A stretch of 39,783 bases of DNA from contig JAAYGD010000002.1 in assembly GCA_012727915.1 (NCBI GenBank), positions 1 to 39,783 on the forward strand, read 5' to 3'. Origin of the DNA: Mycoplasmatota bacterium (GTDB lineage Bacteria; Bacillota_I; Bacilli_A; RF39; UBA660). Below are positions 14,208 to 22,809 of the stretch, in pieces; the stretch's first letter is position 1, and each line of letters starts with the position of its first letter. The notes under the pieces are model-generated. The model had not been told where the DNA came from and ran no database searches. It was given only the letters and a program-made list of their open reading frames with translations. Position numbers and translations under genes: made by a program.

Positions 14208-15228
14208 TAATTAATCCCTCTATCAATTCATCCATTTTTCCCAACATTATTCTATCTAAGTTCATTATAGTTAGATTTATTCTATGATCAGTGACTCTGT
14301 TTTGTGGATAATTATATGTTCTTATTTTTTCTGATCTATCTCCACTTCCTATTTTATTTCTTCTTTCGTTATCTGCTTTTTCTTCTTTTTGTCTAATTGT
14401 CTCTTCATAAATCTTACTTTTTAATAATTGCAGTGCCTTTTCTTTATTTTTTATTTGGCTTCTTTCATTTTGACAAGTTACTACTATTCCAGTTGGTATA
14501 TGTGTCATTCTTACTGCACTATCTGTTGTATTTACTGATTGGCCTCCTGCACCACTCGACCTATATACATCTACTTTTATATCATTATCTTTAACCTCAA
14601 TATCAATATCTTCATGCTCTGGCAATACTATTACGGTTGCAGTTGAAGTATGAACTCTACCTTGTGCTTCTGTTTCCGGAACTCTTTGAACTCTATGCGT
14701 TCCACTTTCGTATTTTAGTTTTGAATAAGCGCCCTTACCTTTTACTATAGCTTCTATTTGAGAATATCCTCCTGATGTCCCCTTAATTTCATTTATTATT
14801 TCAATTTTCCAGTTCATCTCTTCAATATATCTAGTGTACATGTCAAAAAGGTCACCAGCAAATATATTTGCTTCATCTCCACCAGCAGCCCCTCTTATTT
14901 CCAAAATTACATTTTTTTCATCATTTGGGTCTTTTGGAACTAACATAAGTTCTAATTTTTGTTCAATTTCTTCTTTTTGTATAGTCAAATTTACGATTTC
15001 TTCTTTAGCAAACTCTTCTAAATCTTTTTCTTTAATCATTTCTTTAGCATCTTTAATAGAATTAATGATGCTTTTATAATTTCTATAAACAATAACTAAC
15101 TCTTCTAAGTCGCTTTTTTCTTTAGATATAGCTTTTAATAAATCAATATTGTTAAAAACGTTTGGATTTAGTAACTCTTTTTCCAAACTATCATATTTTT
15201 TTTCAATACCATCTAATCTATCAATCAT
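14173..15228 (-). CDS. prfA: Peptide chain release factor 1
   Basis: Reads UAA and UAG stop codons. 351 aa. The N-terminal helical domain runs to about residue 100; EIRGAAGGDEANIFAGDLFDMY starts the PCRF domain (not quoted in full beyond its key GGDEA core), the anticodon-like tripeptide lies in the HRVQRVPETEAQGRVHTS region as in other RF1, and the catalytic GGQ is in SSGAGGQSVNTTDSA (about residue 228). C-terminal NYPQNRVTDHRINLT is typical. Own stop is TGA. Ribosome site AAAAGGAG. It sits in the DUF1934-rpoE-prfA-prmC operon. Confidence 0.98.
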   Translation of the reverse strand: MIDRLDGIEKKYDSLEKELLNPNVFNNIDLLKAISKEKSDLEELVIVYRNYKSIINSIKDAKEMIKEKDLEEFAKEEIVNLTIQKEEIEQKLELMLVPKDPNDEKNVILEIRGAAGGDEANIFAGDLFDMYTRYIEEMNWKIEIINEIKGTSGGYSQIEAIVKGKGAYSKLKYESGTHRVQRVPETEAQGRVHTSTATVIVLPEHEDIDIEVKDNDIKVDVYRSSGAGGQSVNTTDSAVRMTHIPTGIVVTCQNERSQIKNKEKALQLLKSKIYEETIRQKEEKADNERRNKIGSGDRSEKIRTYNYPQNRVTDHRINLTIMNLDRIMLGKMDELIEGLINEDQRRKLQNN

Positions 15229-15238
15229 AAGACTCCTT

Positions 15239-15712
15239 TTAAATTATATCGTCTGACTCTATTTCTTCCTCATCTATTATAGTTAAATCTTCAATTTCAG
15301 ATATTTCTTCTTCATCTAATATTTCATCATCTTCATCTATTATTTCTTCTTCTATTTCTTCATCTTCTTCTGTTTCAGTTTCTTCCTCGTCATCTTCATC
15401 AATATCATAATCGTCAATTAAATCAATACCTTCTAGATCATCTAAATCGTCCTCATCTAGTATTGTTCCAACTGGATGTTTTTCCTTTAAATCCCATTTT
15501 TTATTATCTAATAAATGAAATCTTTTATCTAAATTTAAAGCAGTATAAAAATCTCCAATTACTTCTTGATATTTTTGCTCATCAAGTTGTAGTAATAAAC
15601 ATATTTCTTTAAATAATTCTAGTGTAGTTTTTGGTTCATTATCTTCTTTTATTATATTATACGCAATATCTTGATAAGTTAATTTATTTACTTCTATATC
15701 CCTTTGTTTCAT
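15239..15712 (-). CDS. rpoE: RNA polymerase delta subunit
   Basis: Bacillota-specific RNA polymerase subunit that increases recycling and promoter selectivity. 157 aa. Residues 1-85 form the folded HARE-HTH domain (LTYQDIAYNIIKEDNEPKT, LDKRFHLLDNKKWDLK); residues 86-157 are an unstructured tail made almost only of Asp, Glu and Ile, the hallmark of delta. The start overlaps the DUF1934 stop by four bases (ATGA) with AAGGAGG in front, so the two are translationally coupled. The prfA gene follows after ten bases. Confidence 0.96.
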   Translation of the reverse strand: MKQRDIEVNKLTYQDIAYNIIKEDNEPKTTLELFKEICLLLQLDEQKYQEVIGDFYTALNLDKRFHLLDNKKWDLKEKHPVGTILDEDDLDDLEGIDLIDDYDIDEDDEEETETEEDEEIEEEIIDEDDEILDEEEISEIEDLTIIDEEEIESDDII

Positions 15713-16098
15713 TGTTCCTCCTTATTGATGAATAATATTTTATATTCAAAAGTACCCATATCTAATTCTTTATTATTTAATTTATATTGAATATATATAT
15801 ATTTTTCTTTTATTTCTAATTTTAATGTGGTTACTAATAAGTCTAAATTTAATCCCAAAGATAATATTTTATAATTACATACAATTTTTTCGTTTTCTTT
15901 AAATTCTAAATTTAAATCATAATCATCGTTTTTTCTATTAATTATAATATGATTTTTTTTAATTTTTAATGTGACAGTCAAATCATCTTCTTTATAAATA
16001 TAGGTTTCATTATCTTTGTTATACTTTGCATTTGTTTCACAATTTGTTGTTTCATTTTCAGAATTAATCAATACTGTTTTTATTTTTATTTCCTTCAT
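15709..16098 (-). CDS. DUF1934 family beta-barrel protein
   Basis: 129 aa, almost entirely beta strands with alternating charged and hydrophobic residues (VTLKIKKNHIIINRKNDDYDLNLEF, then LNLDLLVTTLKLEIKEKYIYIQYKL; each shown in part). This pattern and length fit the calycin-like DUF1934 (YwiB) family of Bacillota; no function is known. First gene of the operon DUF1934-rpoE-prfA-prmC. A hairpin pairs ATGTGCT with AGCACAT over its ribosome site and start (16097-16130). A TATAAT lies near 16132-16137. Confidence 0.75.
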   Translation of the reverse strand: MKEIKIKTVLINSENETTNCETNAKYNKDNETYIYKEDDLTVTLKIKKNHIIINRKNDDYDLNLEFKENEKIVCNYKILSLGLNLDLLVTTLKLEIKEKYIYIQYKLNNKELDMGTFEYKILFINKEEQ

Positions 16099-16130
16099 GT
16101 GCTTCTCCTATAAAAAATTACATAGCACAT
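16097..16130 (-). promoter_or_regulatory. Stem-loop enclosing the ribosome site of the DUF1934-rpoE operon
   Basis: Minus strand ATGTGCT (16130-16124) pairs with AGCACAT (16103-16097). The AGGAGA ribosome site lies in the 20-base loop and the first two bases of the start codon are in the stem. Confidence 0.45.
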
Positions 16131-16164
16131 TATAACATATTATATTTTAAAATAAATACTTTTT

Positions 16165-16195
16165 TTAATAAAAAAAATCTATTTTTTTAGATTTT
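16165..16195 (-). terminator. Terminator after the prepilin pair
   Basis: Minus strand AAAATCTA/TAGATTTT stem (16195-16188 with 16181-16174), 6-base A-rich loop, continuing into a T run. It overlaps the stop of the second prepilin gene. The stem is A/T-rich and moderate in strength. Confidence 0.65.
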
Positions 16196-17045
16196 AATTA
16201 ACATTAACTATTCTTGTAATTGTGTTAGCTTTATTGCCATTTACATCAGATACATCGTAGTACCTATAATATGTTCCTTTTGTTGAAGTATCTACTACTC
16301 CAGTTATTGTTATTCTTGCAGTAATATCGCCATCTTTATTATCAATTGCAATAGCTCCTTGTTCATTATATGTGTTACCCACAAGTAACGATATTGTACT
16401 TGCTCCAACCAAAGTTATTACTGGTTTTACATTGTCTGATTCTATAATAGTATCCTCTACAATTACCTTCCTTTTTACTTGATCTGAAGTAGAATAACTA
16501 TATATAATTTCATATTCTCCTTCAGTAGAAGTGTTGACACTTCCTGTAATATTTATTGGATCTAAATTAGAAATTGTAACATTTGTTGTATCAATAACTA
16601 CAGCTCCATATTCATAATAACTTCCGTTTACAGTTATTTTAATTTCTGAAGGTCCTTTTAATACAATAATAGGTTCTGAATTTTGTTCTCTATCATATAA
16701 TGTGTATATTTCTCCATCAATTAAATATAAAATTACATTATCAGTTTTTTCAATCGTAAGTTTAGTATTTATTATTAAATCTTTATCATCAATAAAACCT
16801 TTATCAAAAAGAGTTTGTACAGTAATTAATGCTATACTATTTGAATCTATTGTTGGTATTTCACTTTTGTAGTTTTGATAATAAATATTTGCAGATTCTT
16901 CTATCAATTTAACTTGAGAATCAGATGCAAAGCTTTTTCCATAACTCAAATCTTCATCAACAATAGATATTAATATAGTAATTAGTACTCCTAATAAAAT
17001 TAATACTCCTAAAGTTTCTATTAAAGTGAATCCTTTACTTTTCAT
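16194..17045 (-). CDS. Type IV prepilin-like protein with two DUF5011-like Ig repeats
   Basis: 283 aa. The N-terminus MKSKGFTLIETLGVLILLG is a type III signal: basic leader, Gly before the cleavage site, then FTLIE with Glu+5 and a 20-residue hydrophobic helix; cleavage and N-methylation by a PilD-like peptidase are expected. Residues about 30-115 are a pilin-like globular part. Two Ig-like repeats follow: VLKGPSEIKITVNGSYYEYGA... (about 148-215) and KPVITLVGASTISLLVGN...VNGNKANTITRIVNVN (about 210-283), each with the DUF5011 pattern ITLxG, Y..xGA.A.D, G.V(D/N)TSTxG.Y. The ATG at 17045 is preceded by AAAAGGAG; the open upstream codons are unlikely. Second of two prepilin genes; no assembly ATPase, platform or peptidase gene is in the window. 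Confidence 0.8.
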   Translation of the reverse strand: MKSKGFTLIETLGVLILLGVLITILISIVDEDLSYGKSFASDSQVKLIEESANIYYQNYKSEIPTIDSNSIALITVQTLFDKGFIDDKDLIINTKLTIEKTDNVILYLIDGEIYTLYDREQNSEPIIVLKGPSEIKITVNGSYYEYGAVVIDTTNVTISNLDPINITGSVNTSTEGEYEIIYSYSTSDQVKRKVIVEDTIIESDNVKPVITLVGASTISLLVGNTYNEQGAIAIDNKDGDITARITITGVVDTSTKGTYYRYYDVSDVNGNKANTITRIVNVN

Positions 17046-17061
17046 ACTTACTCCTTTTATA

Positions 17062-17658
17062 CTACATATCATCAGTTACTATAACATTTCTTTCTATTAT
17101 ATTTGAATTTTGATAAAAATACTTCAAAACATATACCCCTTCTTTAGAAGTATCTACAGTACCCGAAAATGCTGCTACATTAGAATTAGTATTTGTACCA
17201 TCAAACCCAATTGCTCCCGGATCTACATAAGGTGTTCCCAATTTTACTTTATCATTAAAAAAACCCTTTAAAGTAATAGTAGATTTATTTTTTTGATCAA
17301 TATCATAAGTAGTTTTAATGTTATTATTATAATCTAAAGTTATATAAATAACGTCATCAATAAATAACGTCTCATTATTCATAGGATTTTTTATATTTGC
17401 ACCAATATAATTATTATCAATCAAGGTTTTTAAGCTTAAATTCATAAATCCAAATCTATTTAATTCATCTAAATCTCTTATATTATCTGTTGCATATTTC
17501 TTAGCTGCTATTTCTATATTATTTACTTGAGCTTCCATTGCTTTTGTTTTAGTTTCTTTCATTTTATCACTTAAAATTGGAATTGTAATAGTAATTAATA
17601 TCATTATAATAATTAAAACCGCTAAAACCTCTATTAATGTAAATCCATTATTTTTCAT
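17062..17658 (-). CDS. Type IV prepilin-like protein with one DUF5011-like Ig repeat
   Basis: 198 aa. MKNNGFTLIEVLAVLIIIM carries the prepilin cleavage signal (G then FTLIE) and membrane/assembly helix continuing to SDKMKETKTKAMEAQVNNIEIAAK, a typical pilin alpha-1. The middle (60-125) has LKTLIDNNYIGANIKNP as in ComGC/GspG-like pseudopilins. Residues about 127-198 form an Ig-like repeat (STITLKGFFNDKVKLGTPYVDPGA, shown by its ends; GTVDTSKEGVYVLKYFY; ERNVIVTDD). Strong ribosome site (AAAGGAGG). It directly follows noc (27 bases) and precedes the larger prepilin by 16 bases; the pair are probably a minor pilin or surface-pseudopilin couple. Confidence 0.8.
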   Translation of the reverse strand: MKNNGFTLIEVLAVLIIIMILITITIPILSDKMKETKTKAMEAQVNNIEIAAKKYATDNIRDLDELNRFGFMNLSLKTLIDNNYIGANIKNPMNNETLFIDDVIYITLDYNNNIKTTYDIDQKNKSTITLKGFFNDKVKLGTPYVDPGAIGFDGTNTNSNVAAFSGTVDTSKEGVYVLKYFYQNSNIIERNVIVTDDM

Positions 17659-17685
17659 TTTTCCTCCTTTATAAAAGAAGACATA

Positions 17686-19008
17686 TTATTTATCTATTTT
17701 TATTATTATTTGATATAATCTTTCAAAATCAAACTCTTCATAATCAATCTTTACTCCACTATTTTGAATACTTTCAATTATTTTTTTAATCATATTTTTT
17801 GAATTTGATATATCCCCTCTATCTTCTTTCGGTTTAACTTCATCATTAATAATGAATCTATTTTGAGATATAGGTTCTTCTTGAAAATTATTTTGAACTT
17901 TATCTGATTCTAATAACTTATCAATATCAAATCCTGAAGAAGTATTTAATGATTGATTTTCATTATTATTAATATTTATAGGTTCAGCATAATTGGATTG
18001 TGGTGTTAAATAACTATCTTTTATATCTTTTCTTGGAATTACATATGGACTAGGATTAACTAAAGTAGCTTCTTTAAATATATTTAAATTTGTATCATTT
18101 TCAATATTACTTAATCTATTTATTATTTCCATTTGTGGATTTTCTTCATAATTATTATGTGGTTCAGCCTTTTTTTCTTCAATCTCTTCTTTAACTTCTT
18201 CATAAACGAATGGTTTTGGAGCATTTATAATTGGTTTAGTTTCTTCAACTTCATTTTCAATATTTTCTAAATTGAAGTTCATTATGTTGTTTGGTCTTTG
18301 ATTTTCAATAACTTCTTCTTCTATTTTTTTAGGTTGAACCGGAACATCTTCAATTATTTCAGATTCTTTATTATGCATTATTTCTTCCACAACTTCTTCA
18401 ACACCGTATCTTTCTTTAATAATATCATCTGTAGCTTTTACTGTTAATTTATTATTTATTATTTCATTTAACATTTTTTGTTGTTCATTATTGTCCTTAA
18501 TAGATAATAAACTTCTTGCATGTCTTTCAGATATTTCTTCCTTTACTAGAGCTTCTTGTACTTTTTCGTCCAAAGATAAAAGTCTAAGTTTATTTGCAAT
18601 ATATGATTGACTTTTTCCCAAACTAATTCCCAATTGCTCTTGAGTAATGCCTCTTTGTAATAATTTTTTATAGGATTTTGCCTCTTCTAATGCTGACATG
18701 TTTTTCCTATGAAGATTCTCTACTATTGCAACCTCTGCACTTTTGTTATCATCTAAATCAACAACAATAGCAGGAACTTTGCTTAACCCAATTATTTGAG
18801 ATGCTTTATATCTTCTTTCTCCCGCAATTATTTCGTATTTTTCTCCCAGTTTTCTTACTACTAAAGGTTGTATTATTCCATGTTGTTTTATAGAATCCGC
18901 TAATTCCATTAAAGATTTTTGATCAAAATTTAATCTAGGTTGAAATCTATTTGGAATTATTTCATCTAAAAATATTTCTTTTATTTCTTTTTCTAATTCT
19001 TCGTTCAT
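17686..19008 (-). CDS. noc: Noc-type ParB-family nucleoid occlusion protein with long disordered linker
   Basis: DNA-binding CTPase-fold protein that in Bacillus spreads from NBS sites and prevents Z-ring assembly over DNA. 440 aa against about 280 in Bacillus. ParB N-domain: NRFQPR (20-25), HGIIQPLVVR, CTP-binding GERRYKA (63-69) and ENLHRK (97-102). The DNA-recognition helix region GKSQSYIANKLRLL (131-144) has the Gln and Lys typical of Noc (GKGQSTIANK), not the Arg/His of Spo0J. ERHARSLLSI follows. Residues about 205-400 are a Glu/Asn/Pro-rich linker of low complexity. The C-terminal dimerisation segment NSGVKIDYEEFDFERLYQ (418-435) matches Noc's end. The short amphipathic membrane helix at the start of Bacillus Noc is not evident. 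Neighbour rsmG matches Bacillus; soj and spo0J are missing. Two perfect NBS lie at 33650 and 33674. Confidence 0.85.
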   Translation of the reverse strand: MNEELEKEIKEIFLDEIIPNRFQPRLNFDQKSLMELADSIKQHGIIQPLVVRKLGEKYEIIAGERRYKASQIIGLSKVPAIVVDLDDNKSAEVAIVENLHRKNMSALEEAKSYKKLLQRGITQEQLGISLGKSQSYIANKLRLLSLDEKVQEALVKEEISERHARSLLSIKDNNEQQKMLNEIINNKLTVKATDDIIKERYGVEEVVEEIMHNKESEIIEDVPVQPKKIEEEVIENQRPNNIMNFNLENIENEVEETKPIINAPKPFVYEEVKEEIEEKKAEPHNNYEENPQMEIINRLSNIENDTNLNIFKEATLVNPSPYVIPRKDIKDSYLTPQSNYAEPININNNENQSLNTSSGFDIDKLLESDKVQNNFQEEPISQNRFIINDEVKPKEDRGDISNSKNMIKKIIESIQNSGVKIDYEEFDFERLYQIIIKIDK

Positions 19009-19076
19009 ATTAATTACACCCTCTTATTCTTATATCTAATATAATACTAAATAATACTAAAAAAAACAATGTTTTT

Positions 19077-19778
19077 CTATTTTAAAGGATTATCAACAAT
19101 GTTTTTATAACTTCTAGGATATTTTTCATCACATTTCTTATATTTATTTATTTTTATTAATGATCTTTTACTATTTTCAATTGGTAAATAAAATTCATAA
19201 ATTTTTTCAATTTTACTATTTAGTAACTTTAAATATTCAATATTTTCAATTTCAGAATTAATTTCTCCTTTCATAGGAATAAAATAACCTCCTATTTTTG
19301 TCATAGGAATACAAATTTCAGATATAGTATTTAATTTTGATAAAGCTCTACAAGTTACTAAATCATATTTATTTTTGTTGTTTTTTGAATATTCTTCTGC
19401 TCTTATGTTTATAATTTCTATATTAATTTTTAATTTTTTAACTAATTCTTTTAAAAAAACTGTTTTTTTATTAATAGATTCAATTAAAGTTACTTCTATG
19501 TTGGGAAATAATATTTTTATTACTACTCCTGGAAATCCAGCACCTGTTCCTACATCACATAAAGTATTTACTTTTTTTAAATCAATTGCTTTATATAAAG
19601 TTAAACTATCAAAAAAATGTTTTAAATAAATATCTTTTTTATTAATTATAGAAGTAAGATTAACTTTTTTATTATATTCAATCAAAAAATCACTATAATA
19701 CCTTAGTTTTTTTAACTGTTCTTCGTTAATTTCTATATTTAATTCTTTTAAATACTCTATAAATTCTATTTCATTCAT
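19077..19778 (-). CDS. rsmG: 16S rRNA (guanine-527 N7)-methyltransferase
   Basis: Class I SAM-dependent methyltransferase that modifies G527 in the 530 loop of 16S rRNA. 233 aa. Core motifs: LKHFFDSLTLYKAI, the glycine-rich SAM loop CDVGTGAGFPGVVIKI (about residues 70-85), LIESINKKTVFL, DLVTCRALSKLNTI and GGYFIPMKG. The gene start overlaps the end of mnmG by eight bases, as in the classic mnmG-rsmG (gidA-gidB) operon. The C-terminal end KYPRSYKNIVDNPL resembles the family's YPRKAGTPNKxPL ending. Confidence 0.97.
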   Translation of the reverse strand: MNEIEFIEYLKELNIEINEEQLKKLRYYSDFLIEYNKKVNLTSIINKKDIYLKHFFDSLTLYKAIDLKKVNTLCDVGTGAGFPGVVIKILFPNIEVTLIESINKKTVFLKELVKKLKINIEIINIRAEEYSKNNKNKYDLVTCRALSKLNTISEICIPMTKIGGYFIPMKGEINSEIENIEYLKLLNSKIEKIYEFYLPIENSKRSLIKINKYKKCDEKYPRSYKNIVDNPLK

Positions 19779-21585
19779 TTTTAAAATACCTTTTCATATA
19801 TACCAATAAAACAGATATATCAGATAAATTTACTCCACTTATTCTACTAGCTTGACCAATTGATTTAGGTCTTATTTTAATTAATTTTTGTCTTGCTTCT
19901 GTTGCTAAATTTTTTATTTGATTATAATCAATATTTTCAGGTATTGATTTATATTCAAGTTTTAACATATTTTCAGCGTTTTTTGATGTTTTTTTAATAT
20001 ATCCCTCATATTTAATTATGATTTCAACTTGTTCTAACTCTTCATCAGTATATTTTTTTTCTAATAAATCTTTAATAGAATTAATATTTGATTCGGTATG
20101 TTTCAAATATTCATATATTGTTTCTTTAGAATTTGCTTTAATTTTTTTACATTTATCAAATAATTCATTTATATTTTCTTTCTTTTTTTCAAATTTTTGA
20201 TGTTTTTGTTTTTCTATAAGACCTATTTTATATCCATAATCCATTAATCTTAAATCAGCGTTATCATGTCTTAATAAAAGTCTGTATTCAGCTCTTGACG
20301 TTAATAATCTATATGGTTCGCTTGTCCCTTTTGTTATCAAATCATCAATTAATACTCCAATATATGCTTCATTTCTAGTCAATACAAATGGTTCTTTGTT
20401 TTCTAATTTAAAAACAGCATTTATACCTGCCATTAAACCTTGACAAGCTGCTTCTTCATAACCACTAGTTCCATTAATCTGACCAGCAGTAAATAAATTA
20501 TTAATTATTTTAGTTTCAAGAGTATTTTTTAATTGTGTAGGATTTATTGCATCATATTCAATAGCATATGCATATTTTTTTATTATTGCATTTTCCAATC
20601 CTGGTAAGCTATGCACTAATTTATCTTGAACTTCTCTTGGCATACTAGTAGAAAAACCTTGTAAATATATATCGTCATAATATAAGCTTTCTGGTTCTAA
20701 AAATATTTGATGAGTATCTTTATCTTCAAATTTTACTATTTTATCTTCAAAAGAAGGACAATATCTAGGCCCAACACCTAATTTTTCTTCAATTGCTCCA
20801 TATATACTTGATTTATTTAAATTATCTAATATTATTTGTTTTGTTTCTTTTGTAGAATGTACTAAATGACAAGGTACTTGGTTTTTAACATCATAATATA
20901 CCTTATTATCAAAACTAAATGTATATTCTTCTTCAGATCCTTGTTCAATTTTTGTTTTTGAAAAATCAATTGAAGATTTTTCAATTCTTTGAGGAGTGCC
21001 AGTTTTAAGTCTAATTATTTCAAAACCATATTTTTTTAAATTATCACTTAAATATAAAGAAGGTTTTTGTTCCATAGGACCCATTCTTGTTCTAATATTT
21101 CCAACTAAAATATCACTTTTTAAATATGTTCCTGTTGTTAATATTACAACTCTTGAATATATTTTTTCTCCATTTTCTAAAATTATACCTTTAACTTCTC
21201 TGTTTTCTATTATTAAATTTTCGACCATATTTTCTAATAAATCTAAATTATGTTGATTCTTTAAAGTATTTAGCATTTCTTTTGGATATGTTACTTTATC
21301 TGCTTGGCATCTTAAACTTCTTACAGCAGGACCTTTTCCTGTATTTAACATTTTCATTTGGATAAGTGTTTTATCAGCACACTTGCCCATTTCTCCACCT
21401 AGAGCATCAATTTCCCTTACTACAATTCCCTTTGCACTTCCTCCAATTGAAGGATTACAAGGCATTTGAGCAACAATATCAAAGTTTCCAGTTACTAACA
21501 ATGTTTTATGACACAAACGTGAAGTAGCTAAAGCTGCTTCACATCCAGCATGTCCTCCACCAACTACAATAACTTCATAATTCAT
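19771..21585 (-). CDS. mnmG: tRNA uridine 5-carboxymethylaminomethyl modification enzyme MnmG
   Basis: FAD-binding partner of MnmE; together they modify the wobble uridine of several tRNAs. 604 aa. Rossmann FAD motif YEVIVVGGGHAGCEAA at the start; MPCNPSIGGSAKG and DALGGEMGKCAD are signature blocks; TGTYLKSDI, GVGPRYCPSFEDKI (with the catalytic cysteine), QINGTSGYEEAACQG and RAEYRLLLRHDNAD follow, then the C-terminal helical domain that binds MnmE. The ATG at 21585 has GGGTGAT upstream; an open TTG twelve bases earlier is not favoured. Own promoter at 21609-21637. Its partner mnmE is on the opposite arm here, whereas in B. subtilis they are adjacent. Confidence 0.98.
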   Translation of the reverse strand: MNYEVIVVGGGHAGCEAALATSRLCHKTLLVTGNFDIVAQMPCNPSIGGSAKGIVVREIDALGGEMGKCADKTLIQMKMLNTGKGPAVRSLRCQADKVTYPKEMLNTLKNQHNLDLLENMVENLIIENREVKGIILENGEKIYSRVVILTTGTYLKSDILVGNIRTRMGPMEQKPSLYLSDNLKKYGFEIIRLKTGTPQRIEKSSIDFSKTKIEQGSEEEYTFSFDNKVYYDVKNQVPCHLVHSTKETKQIILDNLNKSSIYGAIEEKLGVGPRYCPSFEDKIVKFEDKDTHQIFLEPESLYYDDIYLQGFSTSMPREVQDKLVHSLPGLENAIIKKYAYAIEYDAINPTQLKNTLETKIINNLFTAGQINGTSGYEEAACQGLMAGINAVFKLENKEPFVLTRNEAYIGVLIDDLITKGTSEPYRLLTSRAEYRLLLRHDNADLRLMDYGYKIGLIEKQKHQKFEKKKENINELFDKCKKIKANSKETIYEYLKHTESNINSIKDLLEKKYTDEELEQVEIIIKYEGYIKKTSKNAENMLKLEYKSIPENIDYNQIKNLATEARQKLIKIRPKSIGQASRISGVNLSDISVLLVYMKRYFKNE

Positions 21586-21608
21586 AATATCACCCAATTC
21601 GAAAACAA

Positions 21609-21637
21609 ATTATACTTTATATATTATATAAAATCAA
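21609..21637 (-). promoter_or_regulatory. mnmG-rsmG promoter
   Basis: Minus strand TTGATT (21637-21632), 17-base spacer, TATAAT (21614-21609), 24 bases before the mnmG start, in the gap after dnaN. Confidence 0.6.
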
Positions 21638-21643
21638 TATAAA

Positions 21644-22762
21644 TTAAAAAGTTTTTATTGGTACAATTAATTGAATTAAATTATCTTCTTCAGTTGATTT
21701 TAATATTATTGGTTTAATTTCTCCACTTAATAATATTGAAGTATATTCACTTTTTATAGTTCTTAATGCTTCCATCATATATTTAGATGAATAAGAAATA
21801 TTAAGTAATACATTATTATCCTTTTCTACAATAATTCTTTCTTCAATTTTACCTATTTCTTGAGAAGTAGAACTAATTACTACTTCTTTGTCTTTTATTT
21901 CCATATTAATAACATTTTTATCTTTTTCAGATGTTAATAATGATGCTCTATCAATTGCGTTATATAAATCCTCAGTATTTACTTTTATCTTTAATGTAGG
22001 TTCAATTATTATTAATTTTGAAGTATCAGGATAATTTCCATTTAATAATCTTGATTGAAATATTATATTATCAAATTTAAATAACACATTATTAGAAAAA
22101 ATATGCATTTCAATTTTTTCGTTTTCTTCATTTATTATTTTTGATAATTCAATTAAATTTCTTCCTGGTATTACTAAATTAACTTCTTCTTCTATTTTTT
22201 CTTCAATATTAATTATTTTTTTTGATAATCTATATGAATCTGTTGCTACACATTCTATTATTCTATCTTTAATTTTAAAATTAATTCCTGTTAATATAGG
22301 TCTAGATTCTTGATTAGAAATTGCAAAAGAAGTTTGATTAATAATGTTTTTTATTACATTTTTATCTATTTTTATTAGATTTTTTGATAATTCTAATGAT
22401 TTATCAGGAAATTCATCGGGATTCATACCATTTAAATTATATTCACCATTTATCGTACTAATTGTAAGATTTAATCCATCAGTAATTATTTCAATTAAAT
22501 CACTTGGTATTTTTCTTATTAATTCAATAAAATATCTTCCTATAATTACTATACTTCCTTTATTATTAATTTTTTCTATATCTTTTTTCTCAATAAAGGA
22601 TCTTATTGTTATTTCATTATCACTACATGTTAAATATAAACCTTCTTCTGATAAGTCTAATTTAACTCCTCCTAATATAGGTATTATATTTTTATTAGAA
22701 ATAGCTTTTGATACATTGTTTAAATTTTCTAAAAGTAATTCTTTTTTTATTATAAAATTCAT
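21644..22762 (-). CDS. dnaN: DNA polymerase III beta sliding clamp
   Basis: Ring-shaped processivity clamp. 372 aa with three repeated clamp domains: 1-125 (SNKNIIPILGGVKLDLSEEG), 126-250 (ESRPILTGINFKIKDRIIECVATDSYRLS) and 251-372; these are represented by their core ILTGIN and ATDSYRLS motifs. The C-terminal strand LIQLIVPIKTF replaces the usual L(I/V)xPMRL ending: the Met-Arg pair of the partner-binding pocket edge is Ile-Lys. Follows dnaA with a 103-base gap that has a promoter-like TATAAT and one DnaA box. In Bacillus yaaA-recF would follow; here mnmG does. Confidence 0.98.
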   Translation of the reverse strand: MNFIIKKELLLENLNNVSKAISNKNIIPILGGVKLDLSEEGLYLTCSDNEITIRSFIEKKDIEKINNKGSIVIIGRYFIELIRKIPSDLIEIITDGLNLTISTINGEYNLNGMNPDEFPDKSLELSKNLIKIDKNVIKNIINQTSFAISNQESRPILTGINFKIKDRIIECVATDSYRLSKKIINIEEKIEEEVNLVIPGRNLIELSKIINEENEKIEMHIFSNNVLFKFDNIIFQSRLLNGNYPDTSKLIIIEPTLKIKVNTEDLYNAIDRASLLTSEKDKNVINMEIKDKEVVISSTSQEIGKIEERIIVEKDNNVLLNISYSSKYMMEALRTIKSEYTSILLSGEIKPIILKSTEEDNLIQLIVPIKTF

Positions 22763-22809
22763 TATTAATATTCCTTTCTTATTTTTATATTTATTATTAT
22801 AGTTAATAT

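Noticed and set aside
19090-19098. TTATCAACA as an extra DnaA box
   Set aside because: It lies alone in the coding end of rsmG, far from oriC, and a 9-mer of this type is expected by chance in AT-rich DNA.
22344-22802. Long plus-strand open frame opposite dnaN, and similar ones opposite murA, gyrB, gyrA and mnmE
   Set aside because: Low-complexity Phe/Ser/Ile-rich translations, no ribosome sites, and exact overlap with well-conserved genes. They are antisense shadows.
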